Shown here: piece after piece, positions 23,638 to 31,899 of the stretch
Layout: each line of letters begins with the position of its first letter
Numbering within the stretch: the first letter of the stretch is position 1
Assembly (NCBI GenBank): GCA_958296295.1
Contig: OY282460.1
Span: 620,001-684,000, forward strand
Direction: 5' to 3'
Origin: an uncultured Pseudomonadales bacterium
Lineage (GTDB): Bacteria > Pseudomonadota > Gammaproteobacteria > Pseudomonadales > Azotimanducaceae
Length of the DNA: 64,000 nucleotides
The notes under the pieces: model-generated
What the model was told of the DNA's origin: nothing
The model's input: the letters and a program-made list of their open reading frames with translations, nothing else
Database searches by the model: none
Position numbers and translations under genes: made by a program

Positions 23638-24861
23638 TCACCGGCGAAAAGGCAGCAGTTCCCGGTAGCCGCTGCGAAACGCCCCGGCGGGGAACCGCCA
23701 CGCCATGAGCGCGATGAGGCCCAGCGCCCCGGTCCATTGCACCAGCGCGATGGCGGAGGATTCCGATGCTTCCAAGTTCACGGTGAGCGACCAACCGGCG
23801 AACAGCAGCAACGCGTCGATCAAGATGCCGGCGATCACCGTCACGGCGATGACCACGCCAACGTACACCGAGGCGAAGCGGGTTCCGAACTGGCGCACCA
23901 CGATGGCGATGGTGCCGGTGTTGGTGGCCGGCCCGGTCATCAAAAACACCAGCGCCGCGCCGGGACTGAAACCCTTGGCCACCAGCGCGGCGGCTATGGG
24001 CGTGCTCGCGGACGCGCAGATGTAAAGCGGAATCCCCACCAACACCATCGCCGGATACGCCAGCCAACGGGCGTGCTCGTATGTCATCAGATCGCTGGGG
24101 ATGGCCAGGTAGAGCAACCCGCCGAGGGCGACGCCCACCAGCAAGGCGAAGAGGATGTCGTCGGCGATCTCCACAAAGCCGTAGCGAAGCACATGCTTGG
24201 CGATGGCTTTGAGACCCGGCCGTTCGCCACCGGCGCGCGGTGCCATGTCGGCCAACGCCACTTGGGGCGTTGACCGGCCGTTGGCTCGATTTCGCCACCG
24301 CTCCTGGAGCGACGCCTTCAGTTGCGCCGGGCTCACATAACAGTCGTCCGCGCCGGCGATCAACGGCTGGTGTCCGCCGTCTTCGCCGGCGCAATGATCG
24401 TCGTCGCAGCAGTCGCTCGCCGGGGCCGCGGCGCGGGCTTGCGGCTCGTCCTTGTCGCGCACCAAGCCGATGCAGAAGAGGCCGCTCACCACCGCGGTGG
24501 CGAAACTCACCAGCGGACGCACCACGGCCGGCACGAAACCGAGAAAGGCATGCGTCACCAGAATGGAGTCCGCGCCGGTTTCCGGGGCGGTGATCAAGAA
24601 CGACATGCACGACGACCGGGACGCGCCCTTGCGCCGCATTTCCGCCACCACCGGCACCACCGAGCAACTGCAAAGCGGCATCGGCACGCCGATCGCCGCG
24701 GCGGAGGCGACAGATCCCAAACTGTCGCGGCGCAGCCACCGCAGAATGGCCTTGCGGGAGATGAGCACATGGATGAGGCCGGCCAGGAACAGCCCCAGCA
24801 GGAGCATCGGGCCGAGCAGCAGGAACGAAGTCCACAGAAAGTCGAGAAAGTCCTTTACCAC
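23638..24861 (-). CDS. Permease of the SO_0444/DUF318 type, putative metal exporter
   Basis: 407 residues from GTG 24861, with about eight membrane helices. PMPLCSCSVVPVV and the second-half repeat PLYICASASTPIAAAL are the family's paired signature loops. The central cytoplasmic region holds a Cys/Asp/His cluster (SDCCDDDHC), which suggests soft-metal binding. Related proteins are linked to Cu/Zn or arsenic efflux; the substrate here is inferred. A start at 24930 would add 23 residues that do not look like a membrane segment. Confidence 0.82.
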   Translation of the reverse strand: MVKDFLDFLWTSFLLLGPMLLLGLFLAGLIHVLISRKAILRWLRRDSLGSVASAAAIGVPMPLCSCSVVPVVAEMRRKGASRSSCMSFLITAPETGADSILVTHAFLGFVPAVVRPLVSFATAVVSGLFCIGLVRDKDEPQARAAAPASDCCDDDHCAGEDGGHQPLIAGADDCYVSPAQLKASLQERWRNRANGRSTPQVALADMAPRAGGERPGLKAIAKHVLRYGFVEIADDILFALLVGVALGGLLYLAIPSDLMTYEHARWLAYPAMVLVGIPLYICASASTPIAAALVAKGFSPGAALVFLMTGPATNTGTIAIVVRQFGTRFASVYVGVVIAVTVIAGILIDALLLFAGWSLTVNLEASESSAIALVQWTGALGLIALMAWRFPAGAFRSGYRELLPFRR

Positions 24862-25058
24862 GATGGTCGTCCCCGTGTGTGGAGCGAGCGAAAACCGCGC
24901 TTCGCCAACCCGGCCGGTGTTCCGTCGCAAAAACGCCGCGCCAGCGAGCGTCGCTTTTCGGTGGGCGCCACGCCACGCCGGCCAACCCGGCCCTCGCGCC
25001 GCCCCCGCGGCCGCCGCTGGTGACTATCGCCGTGCATGGCCCTGGCCGAGTCGCCGCG

Positions 25059-26549
25059 CTAGAACGCCAACTGTCCGGCCGCGTCCAACGCGGCCGGGCG
25101 GGCGCAGAAGTCCTCGCGCGTCATGGCCGCGCAGACCTCGGGGTCCCGGGTGTTGCCCCAGGTTCTTCGGCCGTCTTCGAGCAGGCAGGCGGCCAAGCCG
25201 AGCCGCGGGCCTTCGGCACCGTACACGGCGGTATAGCCTTCAACCCGCACCGGCCCCGCGAACTCTGGCGCCGCTTCGCGCCTGGGCGTGGCGTCCACCT
25301 CGGCCTGCGGGCTCGCGTGGCGAAATCCCCTCGGCGGTGGCGCGGTGGAATAAACGCCAAAGGCGTGTTTGGTGATGAAGCCGCCGTTGCTGGTCACCAG
25401 CCCCAGTTCGTCGGGATGTTCGCGCAGCACTTCCACCATGCGGGCGATGCCGTGCGAGACGTAGTTGTTGAGCGGGCCGCCGCCGAACGTCATGCCGCCG
25501 GTGACGGTTAGGGGACGCTGGCCATTCGAGCCTTCCAAGCCGCCGAGGCCGAGCTCGGCGGCGGACACCTGCACCGCGGACGGGAAACAGCTATAGACGT
25601 CCACATGGGCAACCCCCGCCGCGTCGATGTCCGCAAGCTCCAGGCAACGCCCACCGGCGATGCGGATGGCCGGCGAACGGTGCAGGTTGTCGCGGTTGGA
25701 AACGGCCAAGGTGTCGTTCGCCTCCGTCGCGGCCCACGGGTACACCCACTTGCTTTCCGGGACGCCAAACCGCTTGGCGGTCGCCGTGGAGCACAGGATG
25801 AGCGCCGCGGCCTGATCGACATGGTTGTTGGCGTTCATCAGCTTGGGATAGGGGTGCGCGACGGGGCGGTTGGCGGCGCTCGGCGTGCGGATCTCCCGCG
25901 CGGTCTTGGCCTCCCGCATCCACGCTTGCGGATTGCCCGCCGCCACGTTGGCGAATCCCGCCCACAGTTCGGAAACCCGTGCCATGTGCGTGCCGGGGGT
26001 CTCGCCCCGGGCGTGGCGAATGGCGCTCTCGAAGATGGGATACATGTGAATCGGCTGCGCAATGCCGCGCTCCGCCTCGGTTCGATGACGCATCTTCAGC
26101 TCTTGGCCGAAATGGCGATCCGGCGTGCCCGGCGCCTCGCGCCAACCAAGCTCGATCCCGGCCCGCCGCGCCTTCGCTTGCGTGCGTCCGCACTCGGCGC
26201 CGGCCAGCACCACCAAGTTCCTTTCGCCACGCTGAATTTCCAACGCCGACGTGCTCAAGACGGATTGGACGGAGTTGCCGCCCCATGTGGAGATGCCGGT
26301 CTCGGCGTTGGGGCTGCCGATGGCTTCGGCCACCGCTTTGGCCGGATTGCGGTACGGCCACATGCCGCGGATCACGCGCACGGAATCCACCTCGCCGAGC
26401 AACCGGCTTGAATCGGCGTCCGCCGCCGCCGCCCGCACCGCGTCTATCATCAGCGCGAGCGGTTCCCGGCCGACGCCGGCGGCAGGATCGGCATCGCGCT
26501 GGTTGACTTGTCCAACGCCGACAAGCACGGGCACACAGTGATCTGGCAT
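25059..26549 (-). CDS. Thiolase-family acetyl-CoA acetyltransferase
   Basis: 496 residues of the SCP2-thiolase-like type. VPVLVGVGQVNQRD at the start, VVLAGAECGRT in the core, DVYSCFPSAVQV (candidate Cys) and TVTGGMTFGGGPLNNYVSHG with His in the C-terminal half are recognisable. The long C-terminal region (about 400-496) resembles the OB-like extension seen in this subgroup. Probably acts in fatty acid or side-chain beta-oxidation, as do the acyl-CoA dehydrogenase and CaiB genes nearby. Confidence 0.85.
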   Translation of the reverse strand: MPDHCVPVLVGVGQVNQRDADPAAGVGREPLALMIDAVRAAAADADSSRLLGEVDSVRVIRGMWPYRNPAKAVAEAIGSPNAETGISTWGGNSVQSVLSTSALEIQRGERNLVVLAGAECGRTQAKARRAGIELGWREAPGTPDRHFGQELKMRHRTEAERGIAQPIHMYPIFESAIRHARGETPGTHMARVSELWAGFANVAAGNPQAWMREAKTAREIRTPSAANRPVAHPYPKLMNANNHVDQAAALILCSTATAKRFGVPESKWVYPWAATEANDTLAVSNRDNLHRSPAIRIAGGRCLELADIDAAGVAHVDVYSCFPSAVQVSAAELGLGGLEGSNGQRPLTVTGGMTFGGGPLNNYVSHGIARMVEVLREHPDELGLVTSNGGFITKHAFGVYSTAPPPRGFRHASPQAEVDATPRREAAPEFAGPVRVEGYTAVYGAEGPRLGLAACLLEDGRRTWGNTRDPEVCAAMTREDFCARPAALDAAGQLAF

Positions 26550-26679
26550 GGCACCGCCAAGGGATGTTCCCGAGGAGTGCGCGATCATAACGCGAGCGTG
26601 GCCGGCCAAGCGGCCGGCGGCACCGTTCGCCGCACGCGCCAACAGCGACGATCCGCGCGCTTCGACGAAACCGCAGGCA

Positions 26680-27459
26680 TCAGCCGTGTCCCGCCCTCGC
26701 CTTCGGCGCGAGAGTCAAACGCGCCCCGCCGGCCACGACGTTCGCGGCGTCGGAGCGCGTGACTGCGAGCACCAGTTCGGGTGCCGTTGCCGCCACCATC
26801 CCGATCTTGCGGTGGCCGTCGAGCACGTCCGCGCCCACGGGAGGCAACGGCCCGGTGGCCCGGTAAGTGCGAAGCAGTTGTTTCACTTGGCCGCGATGTT
26901 CGGCCCGCGCGACCACTTCTTGGCCAAGGTAGCAGCCCTTGGCGAAGCTCACCGCGCCGGCCGCGGTGAGGCCCACCATCTGCGGCAGGAAGGCGTCGGC
27001 GATGAGTGGGCCGACCGTGACGAAACCGGCGGTCGCGCAAGCGGCGGCGAACTCGGCGTCGCCCGGGTCGGCGGGTGCGTCGGCGGGCGCGTCGAAGGTG
27101 GCGTGCCATCCGGTGGGAGGTAGCGCGAACGCCCCCGGCGACGATGCGGGCGCGAAGCGCAAGCCCGTGGTCGGGACGGTGAGTTTGGACTTGCTGAACA
27201 GTAGGTACTTGCCAAGATGGGCGATGACGGCCGGCACCGCGGTGGCCGCCAGCAACAGGCGCGCCCGGGCGGCTTCGCCGGCCACCCAGCCGCTCGCCAC
27301 AACCCGCCCCTTCAGATTGCAGCACGCCGTGGGCAACGCGGATCCCGGGTTCAAGTCGTCCAGATCCGCCGTCAAATAGCCTTGCAGGAACGCCGCGGCG
27401 TCCGGCCCGGCCAGTTCCAACTGCGCGAATCGCTTTCCCACGACGGCCTCGTCCGTCAC
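26680..27459 (-). CDS. ygfZ: Folate-binding protein YgfZ (GcvT-like)
   Basis: 259 residues. KGCYLGQEVVARAEHRG is the diagnostic YgfZ motif, including the redox-active Cys. YgfZ uses tetrahydrofolate and supports certain Fe-S enzymes and tRNA modification. Its GTG start overlaps the larA stop by four bases (GTGA), so the two are probably translated together. 130 bases separate it from the thiolase gene. Confidence 0.9.
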   Translation of the reverse strand: MTDEAVVGKRFAQLELAGPDAAAFLQGYLTADLDDLNPGSALPTACCNLKGRVVASGWVAGEAARARLLLAATAVPAVIAHLGKYLLFSKSKLTVPTTGLRFAPASSPGAFALPPTGWHATFDAPADAPADPGDAEFAAACATAGFVTVGPLIADAFLPQMVGLTAAGAVSFAKGCYLGQEVVARAEHRGQVKQLLRTYRATGPLPPVGADVLDGHRKIGMVAATAPELVLAVTRSDAANVVAGGARLTLAPKARAGHG

Positions 27460-28742
27460 GCGGCGCGTGGAACGTGCAGCGGCACCACATACGGCCCTTC
27501 GGGAATCACGGCCACCGCGTTGTCGCCGCTCGCCGCGACGCTGTCGCGCACCGCCCGTTCCGCCGATTCCACGCATTCCACGCCGGTGAGCGCGCGATCC
27601 GCGGCGTTGAGGCCGCTCAGCAACTGCACGCGCGCGGCGCGTTGGGCTTTCAACTGCATCTCGGTCTCCCATTCGTCCACATCGGCGAGCGTCTTCGCGC
27701 GCACGTCGGCGAGGAACCGCTTCGCCCCTTGCCGCCGCAGTCGCCTTTGCGCTTCCCGATAGGCGTTTGAGCCAAGGCCCTCGGCGCAGCTCGCGGCGAC
27801 GATGAGCGTGGCGTCTTGGGCCAGAATGTCCAAAGGCGTCACCATGCCTTTCACCGCTTGATAATAGGTTTGATCGAGGGGGAAGCCGGCCGCGGACGTG
27901 ACGACGGTGTGGAAGCGGCGCGGCACCGGAATCGTCAGGTAGTCGCGGGCGAAAGCCACCGCTTGGCGGTGGCTCTCCTCAATGGCGCCGAAGTTCACGA
28001 AGGAGAGCCGCCGCTCGTCGTCGATGACGGTGTTGAGGGCGAACACCGTGCCGAGCATTCGCACCATGCGCAACTGCTCCTCGTGCAGAGGATTGCCTTC
28101 CAAGACGCAGGGCGCGGTGCGCGGATGCTCCATGAAACGGGCGCTGTGGAAGGTGCGGATCGTGTCCGCGTGCGCCACACCCGGCGCCACCACTTTGCGA
28201 CCGCCGGAGAAACCCGCCATGAAGTGCGGTTCCACCAAACCCGTGGCTATGCGCACGTCGGCCCGCGCGAAGCGGCTGTCCAGCTTCACCGGCGTGCCGC
28301 TCGGCGTGGTGCCGAGATCGACGTGGGCGCCGTCGGCCCCGGCGTCGTGGTTCGCCACTTGGACATGGCCAAGCACCCAGTCGTCGCCGATGACGGCCTC
28401 GAGCTCCGCGCCCAGATTCGGGCGATGCAGGCCGGTGGCCACCAAAACAGTGATGTTCGCCGGCGCAACGCCGGCGGCGAGCAGCTGCTCGATCAGCGGT
28501 CGCAGAAACACCCCGTTCGGCACCGGCCGAGTGATGTCGCAAACAAGAACGCACGCGGTGCCTTGGCCCCGGGCCGCCTCGCCGAGCGGCGCGCAGCCAA
28601 CCGGCTCGGCCAACGCGCGCCGCACCGCGGCAAGGGGATCCCGGGCCACCGGCATCGGCGGTTTCGCCAGCACGGTGACGTCCAATTCGTCGTCGAAGTG
28701 CACCGGCAGGCCGGCCTTGCCGTACGCGAGTTCCACCAACAT
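27456..28742 (-). CDS. larA: LarA-family nickel-dependent racemase
   Basis: 428 residues. CDITRPVPN, ATGLVEPHFMAGFSGGRKVVAPG (with His and Lys of the nickel-pincer site) and AGFPLDQTYYQAVKGM are typical of LarA. The family racemises or epimerises 2-hydroxy acids using a nickel pincer nucleotide made by LarB, LarC and LarE; none of those is in the window, so substrate and cofactor supply are open. It lies 11 bases after mnmH and overlaps ygfZ. Confidence 0.88.
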   Translation of the reverse strand: MLVELAYGKAGLPVHFDDELDVTVLAKPPMPVARDPLAAVRRALAEPVGCAPLGEAARGQGTACVLVCDITRPVPNGVFLRPLIEQLLAAGVAPANITVLVATGLHRPNLGAELEAVIGDDWVLGHVQVANHDAGADGAHVDLGTTPSGTPVKLDSRFARADVRIATGLVEPHFMAGFSGGRKVVAPGVAHADTIRTFHSARFMEHPRTAPCVLEGNPLHEEQLRMVRMLGTVFALNTVIDDERRLSFVNFGAIEESHRQAVAFARDYLTIPVPRRFHTVVTSAAGFPLDQTYYQAVKGMVTPLDILAQDATLIVAASCAEGLGSNAYREAQRRLRRQGAKRFLADVRAKTLADVDEWETEMQLKAQRAARVQLLSGLNAADRALTGVECVESAERAVRDSVAASGDNAVAVIPEGPYVVPLHVPRAA

Positions 28743-28753
28743 GCGCGAGGCTC

Positions 28754-29818
28754 TCAAGTCTCCGCGGCGGCGGTGGCGCCTTGCGCCTCGGCCAGACGCG
28801 CCGCCACTTGCCCGGCGTCGCCGCGCATGGCGATGCGCGCCCCCTTGGTGGCAAGCTGATGGTCGTACATGGGGTCGTAGTAGTGCTCGAGCAGTGCGCG
28901 GATCCACTGCCGGTGCGCGTCGCCGTGGTCGCGCGGGTCGCCAGCGGCGAACGCCGCGTTCATCAGGCCGGCGATCCGCCGGTAGCGGCTGCCGCCGAGG
29001 CGCCGGGCGATCCGGGCGAGCGCGGCCGGCAGTTGGGTTTGCGGCGCCGGCGCTCGCAGCACGTACTCCGTGAGGATGTTGTGGACGCGCGCCTCGTCGG
29101 TGGTCTCCAGCAAGGCGATCGGCGCCCGCTGCATGGCATCGAACAAGGGTTCCGGTATCACCAAGCGGCCGATGGTGCGCCCCTCGTCCTCCAGTGCGAC
29201 GGTTGCGGTTTCGGGCAACCGCAACAACGCCACCGCCAAGGCGTTCTCGAACGCGATGGGCGTCGGCTGCGGCTGCTCGCGGCCGCCGAACGCCGAGCCG
29301 CGATGGTTGGCCAGCGCTTCAAGGTCGATGCCGCTCGCCGCGCCGCGCACCACGCGCGTCTTGCCAACACCGGTGCGCCCGCCGACAAGCACCAAGGGCC
29401 GGTGCCGAGCGCGTTCCAAAGTGGCGATGCAAGCGCCGCGCAACGCTTGGAAGCCGCCCGCCACCCGCGCCAGGGGTTTGCCGACGTCGGCAAGCCAGCG
29501 TTGGGCGATGGCCGAGCGCAAACCTCCGCGAGCGCAGTAGATGGCCGCCCGCGGATTGCGCGCGGCGAAATCGCGCCACGCCGTCACCCGCACCGCTTTG
29601 GTTTCGCCCCGCACCAGCCGGTGCCCCAGCGCCACCGCCGCGTCGCGGCCGCGGCGTTTGTAGCAAATGCCCACCTCGGCGCGCTCGTCGTCGGTGAGAA
29701 GCGGCAGATTGATCGCGCCGGGAACGGCGCCCCGGGCGAACTCGCCGGGGGAACGCACATCGATGCACGGTGTGGCGGCGCCGAGGAGCGCGGCGTGGTC
29801 ATCGCGAACGGGCAACAT
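28754..29818 (-). CDS. mnmH: tRNA 2-selenouridine synthase
   Basis: Exchanges sulfur for selenium at the wobble uridine of some tRNAs. 354 residues: N-terminal rhodanese domain with Cys95 in AIYCARGGLRS, then a P-loop domain with GGRTGVGKT at 146-154 and the family segment ANHRGSAFGG. It needs selenophosphate from SelD, not seen here. First of a tight minus-strand run with larA and ygfZ. Confidence 0.93.
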   Translation of the reverse strand: MLPVRDDHAALLGAATPCIDVRSPGEFARGAVPGAINLPLLTDDERAEVGICYKRRGRDAAVALGHRLVRGETKAVRVTAWRDFAARNPRAAIYCARGGLRSAIAQRWLADVGKPLARVAGGFQALRGACIATLERARHRPLVLVGGRTGVGKTRVVRGAASGIDLEALANHRGSAFGGREQPQPTPIAFENALAVALLRLPETATVALEDEGRTIGRLVIPEPLFDAMQRAPIALLETTDEARVHNILTEYVLRAPAPQTQLPAALARIARRLGGSRYRRIAGLMNAAFAAGDPRDHGDAHRQWIRALLEHYYDPMYDHQLATKGARIAMRGDAGQVAARLAEAQGATAAAET

Positions 29819-29877
29819 GAACGCATCCGCGCGGGATCCGCGTTGGCTACGCGGCGCTCCGTTCCAACACCCCGAAA

Positions 29878-31644
29878 CTACGGCACATCTTCGCTGATCA
29901 GCTCGCCGGCGCGCAGCGCGTCCAAGTGCTCCCGCAGCACCGGCAGATCGTTGATGTCGTTGCTGTCCAAGGCCTGCTCGATGGCCTCTTCCTGCACCGC
30001 GATGGCGCGCTCGAAATCGCCGTTCGCCGCGAAGGCGGCGGCCCAAGTGTCCAGATAGGCCGGCACGCGCCGCGCGGCGTTGCTCTCGTCCGCCATGACG
30101 CGGCCCATTATCTTCAAGGCGTAGCGTTCGTCGCGCAGCCCATCCAAGGGGCTTACGGTTAGCGTCCACGCCACTTCGTTCACCACTTGCGGGTCGTGCG
30201 GCGCGGCTTTGACGGCGTTCTTGAGCCATGTCTTGGCGCGCCGCAGCCGCTTATCCACATGCAGGCCCTTGGCGTACAGGTAGCCGATGATGACCATGGC
30301 GTCCGGGTTCTGCTCTTCGGCCATTTCCCGCAACCAGCGCCAAGCGCGCTCGTTGAACCCGCGCTCGCCGGAGAGGAGAAACCGGGCGTACTGCACCTTG
30401 GCGTTCTCGTCCTGCTCGGCGGCGCGCAGGAAGTACGTTTCCGCTTTCGCGGCGTCCCGCTCCGCTTCGTCGCCGTAGGCGTGGCGCACCGCCAGCGCCA
30501 ACAGCGCCTCGGTGTGGTCCAAGGCCGCCGCTCGGCGCACCAGTTCCTCGCCCCGCGCCGTCTTGCCCTCGCCGTAGGTGCCGATCATGTACAACCGGCC
30601 GAGGCTGTACATGGCGCTGTCCAACCCTAGCTCCACGCTGCGCTCGAACTCCGTTTCCGCCCGCGCCAACCACACCGACCGCCTGTCGGCGGGCGATCGC
30701 CCCGCCTGCCAGAGATAGAGGTTGGCGAGGGAGAGGCTGGCCAACCCGTTGCCGGCCCGGGCGGCGCGCCGAAACCACGTCAAAGCGTCGCTTTGCGTGC
30801 CGGTTTCCACATCGCCGTCCAAGCCCGCCACCTTCCAGCCCACGAACGTCTGCGCCGCGGAGTCGTCGCCGCGCACAGCGAGCAGGTGGATGAAGGCCCA
30901 AGTGCTGAAGTTCTCGCAGATGTCCAGCGCCCGGCAAGTGGCGTCTTGGCCGGGCACCGGCAAGAGCGTGCGGTGATCGCGGCGCACAGCGGCTTCCAAC
31001 GCGCGGTACATCGGGCCCAAGTCGAAATAGGTGTCGCGCACGCCGCTATTCGGCGGGCGCGCTTGGATCCAGATCTGAAACGGATGCGTTTCCGTTTCGT
31101 GGTATTTGGCGCCCACCGGCGCAAGTTCGCGCTCGGCCAGAAACGCCCTCGCTTCGTTGGCGGAGAACGCGGAGTACGGATCGTCCTCGCTATCGCCGGC
31201 GGCCGAAGCCGCAATGCCGGCGACGATGTTCTCCACCCAGCTTTCGTGCAAGGCGACTTGCTCCGGCAGGTCCACATGTCGGTAGAAGGTGGCCAACGCC
31301 CGGTGGCCGACCAAGCTCGCGTAATGCAGATCGAGGATGGCGGAGCCGATGGCGCCGAGGCGCAGAGGCTGATCCACCAGCGCCAGCGCTTGCCGCTCCA
31401 GCACGGTGAGATCGCGCAGCCGCCGGTCGAAGTTCTCGGTTTCGAGGAACGCGCGCTGGAGGGCGGCGGGATCGATGGCGTTGGCGGGCTGGGCGCCGGC
31501 CGCCTCGCCCGCGGGGCGGACGGGCGTGGTGGTTGCCGCGGCCAGCAGTTCCTCATAGGAGAGGAGTGGCGGCGGCACCGCGGCGCAGCCGATGCCCAAG
31601 GCGGCGACCAACGCCGGCCAGGCCATGCGAAGCCAGCCGGGCAT
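29878..31644 (-). CDS. Sel1/TPR-repeat lipoprotein
   Basis: 588 residues. Lipoprotein signal MPGWLRMAWPALVAALGIGC puts the lipobox Cys at residue 20, which is why ATG 31644 is preferred to 31689. Several Sel1-like repeats occupy about residues 250-500 (for example GLASLSLANLYLWQAG, AMYSLGRLYMIGTYGEG, AMVIIGYLYAKGLHV). Such solenoids bind partners at the envelope. No enzymatic motif seen. Confidence 0.8.
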   Translation of the reverse strand: MPGWLRMAWPALVAALGIGCAAVPPPLLSYEELLAAATTTPVRPAGEAAGAQPANAIDPAALQRAFLETENFDRRLRDLTVLERQALALVDQPLRLGAIGSAILDLHYASLVGHRALATFYRHVDLPEQVALHESWVENIVAGIAASAAGDSEDDPYSAFSANEARAFLAERELAPVGAKYHETETHPFQIWIQARPPNSGVRDTYFDLGPMYRALEAAVRRDHRTLLPVPGQDATCRALDICENFSTWAFIHLLAVRGDDSAAQTFVGWKVAGLDGDVETGTQSDALTWFRRAARAGNGLASLSLANLYLWQAGRSPADRRSVWLARAETEFERSVELGLDSAMYSLGRLYMIGTYGEGKTARGEELVRRAAALDHTEALLALAVRHAYGDEAERDAAKAETYFLRAAEQDENAKVQYARFLLSGERGFNERAWRWLREMAEEQNPDAMVIIGYLYAKGLHVDKRLRRAKTWLKNAVKAAPHDPQVVNEVAWTLTVSPLDGLRDERYALKIMGRVMADESNAARRVPAYLDTWAAAFAANGDFERAIAVQEEAIEQALDSNDINDLPVLREHLDALRAGELISEDVP

Positions 31645-31899
31645 GTGGCGGCGGCTTTGTCCGACCGGACAGCTGCGGCCCGGCTTCATGGCGCAGTGGG
31701 GGCATCAAGAGGCATGAATGCATTGTAACTGAATACCGTCCCCCAACGGTTTGCGTCGGCGGCCTCGGTGCCGCTGTTCGCTTACGCCGCCACCCTTTCG
31801 CTGGCGGGCGCAACCGTGGACAATGCGCGGCTTGGAAGCGGGCCGGAGGGACACTTGGCCCGCTTTTCTTCAACGTTGACGGTTGTTGGGGAGGCGACG

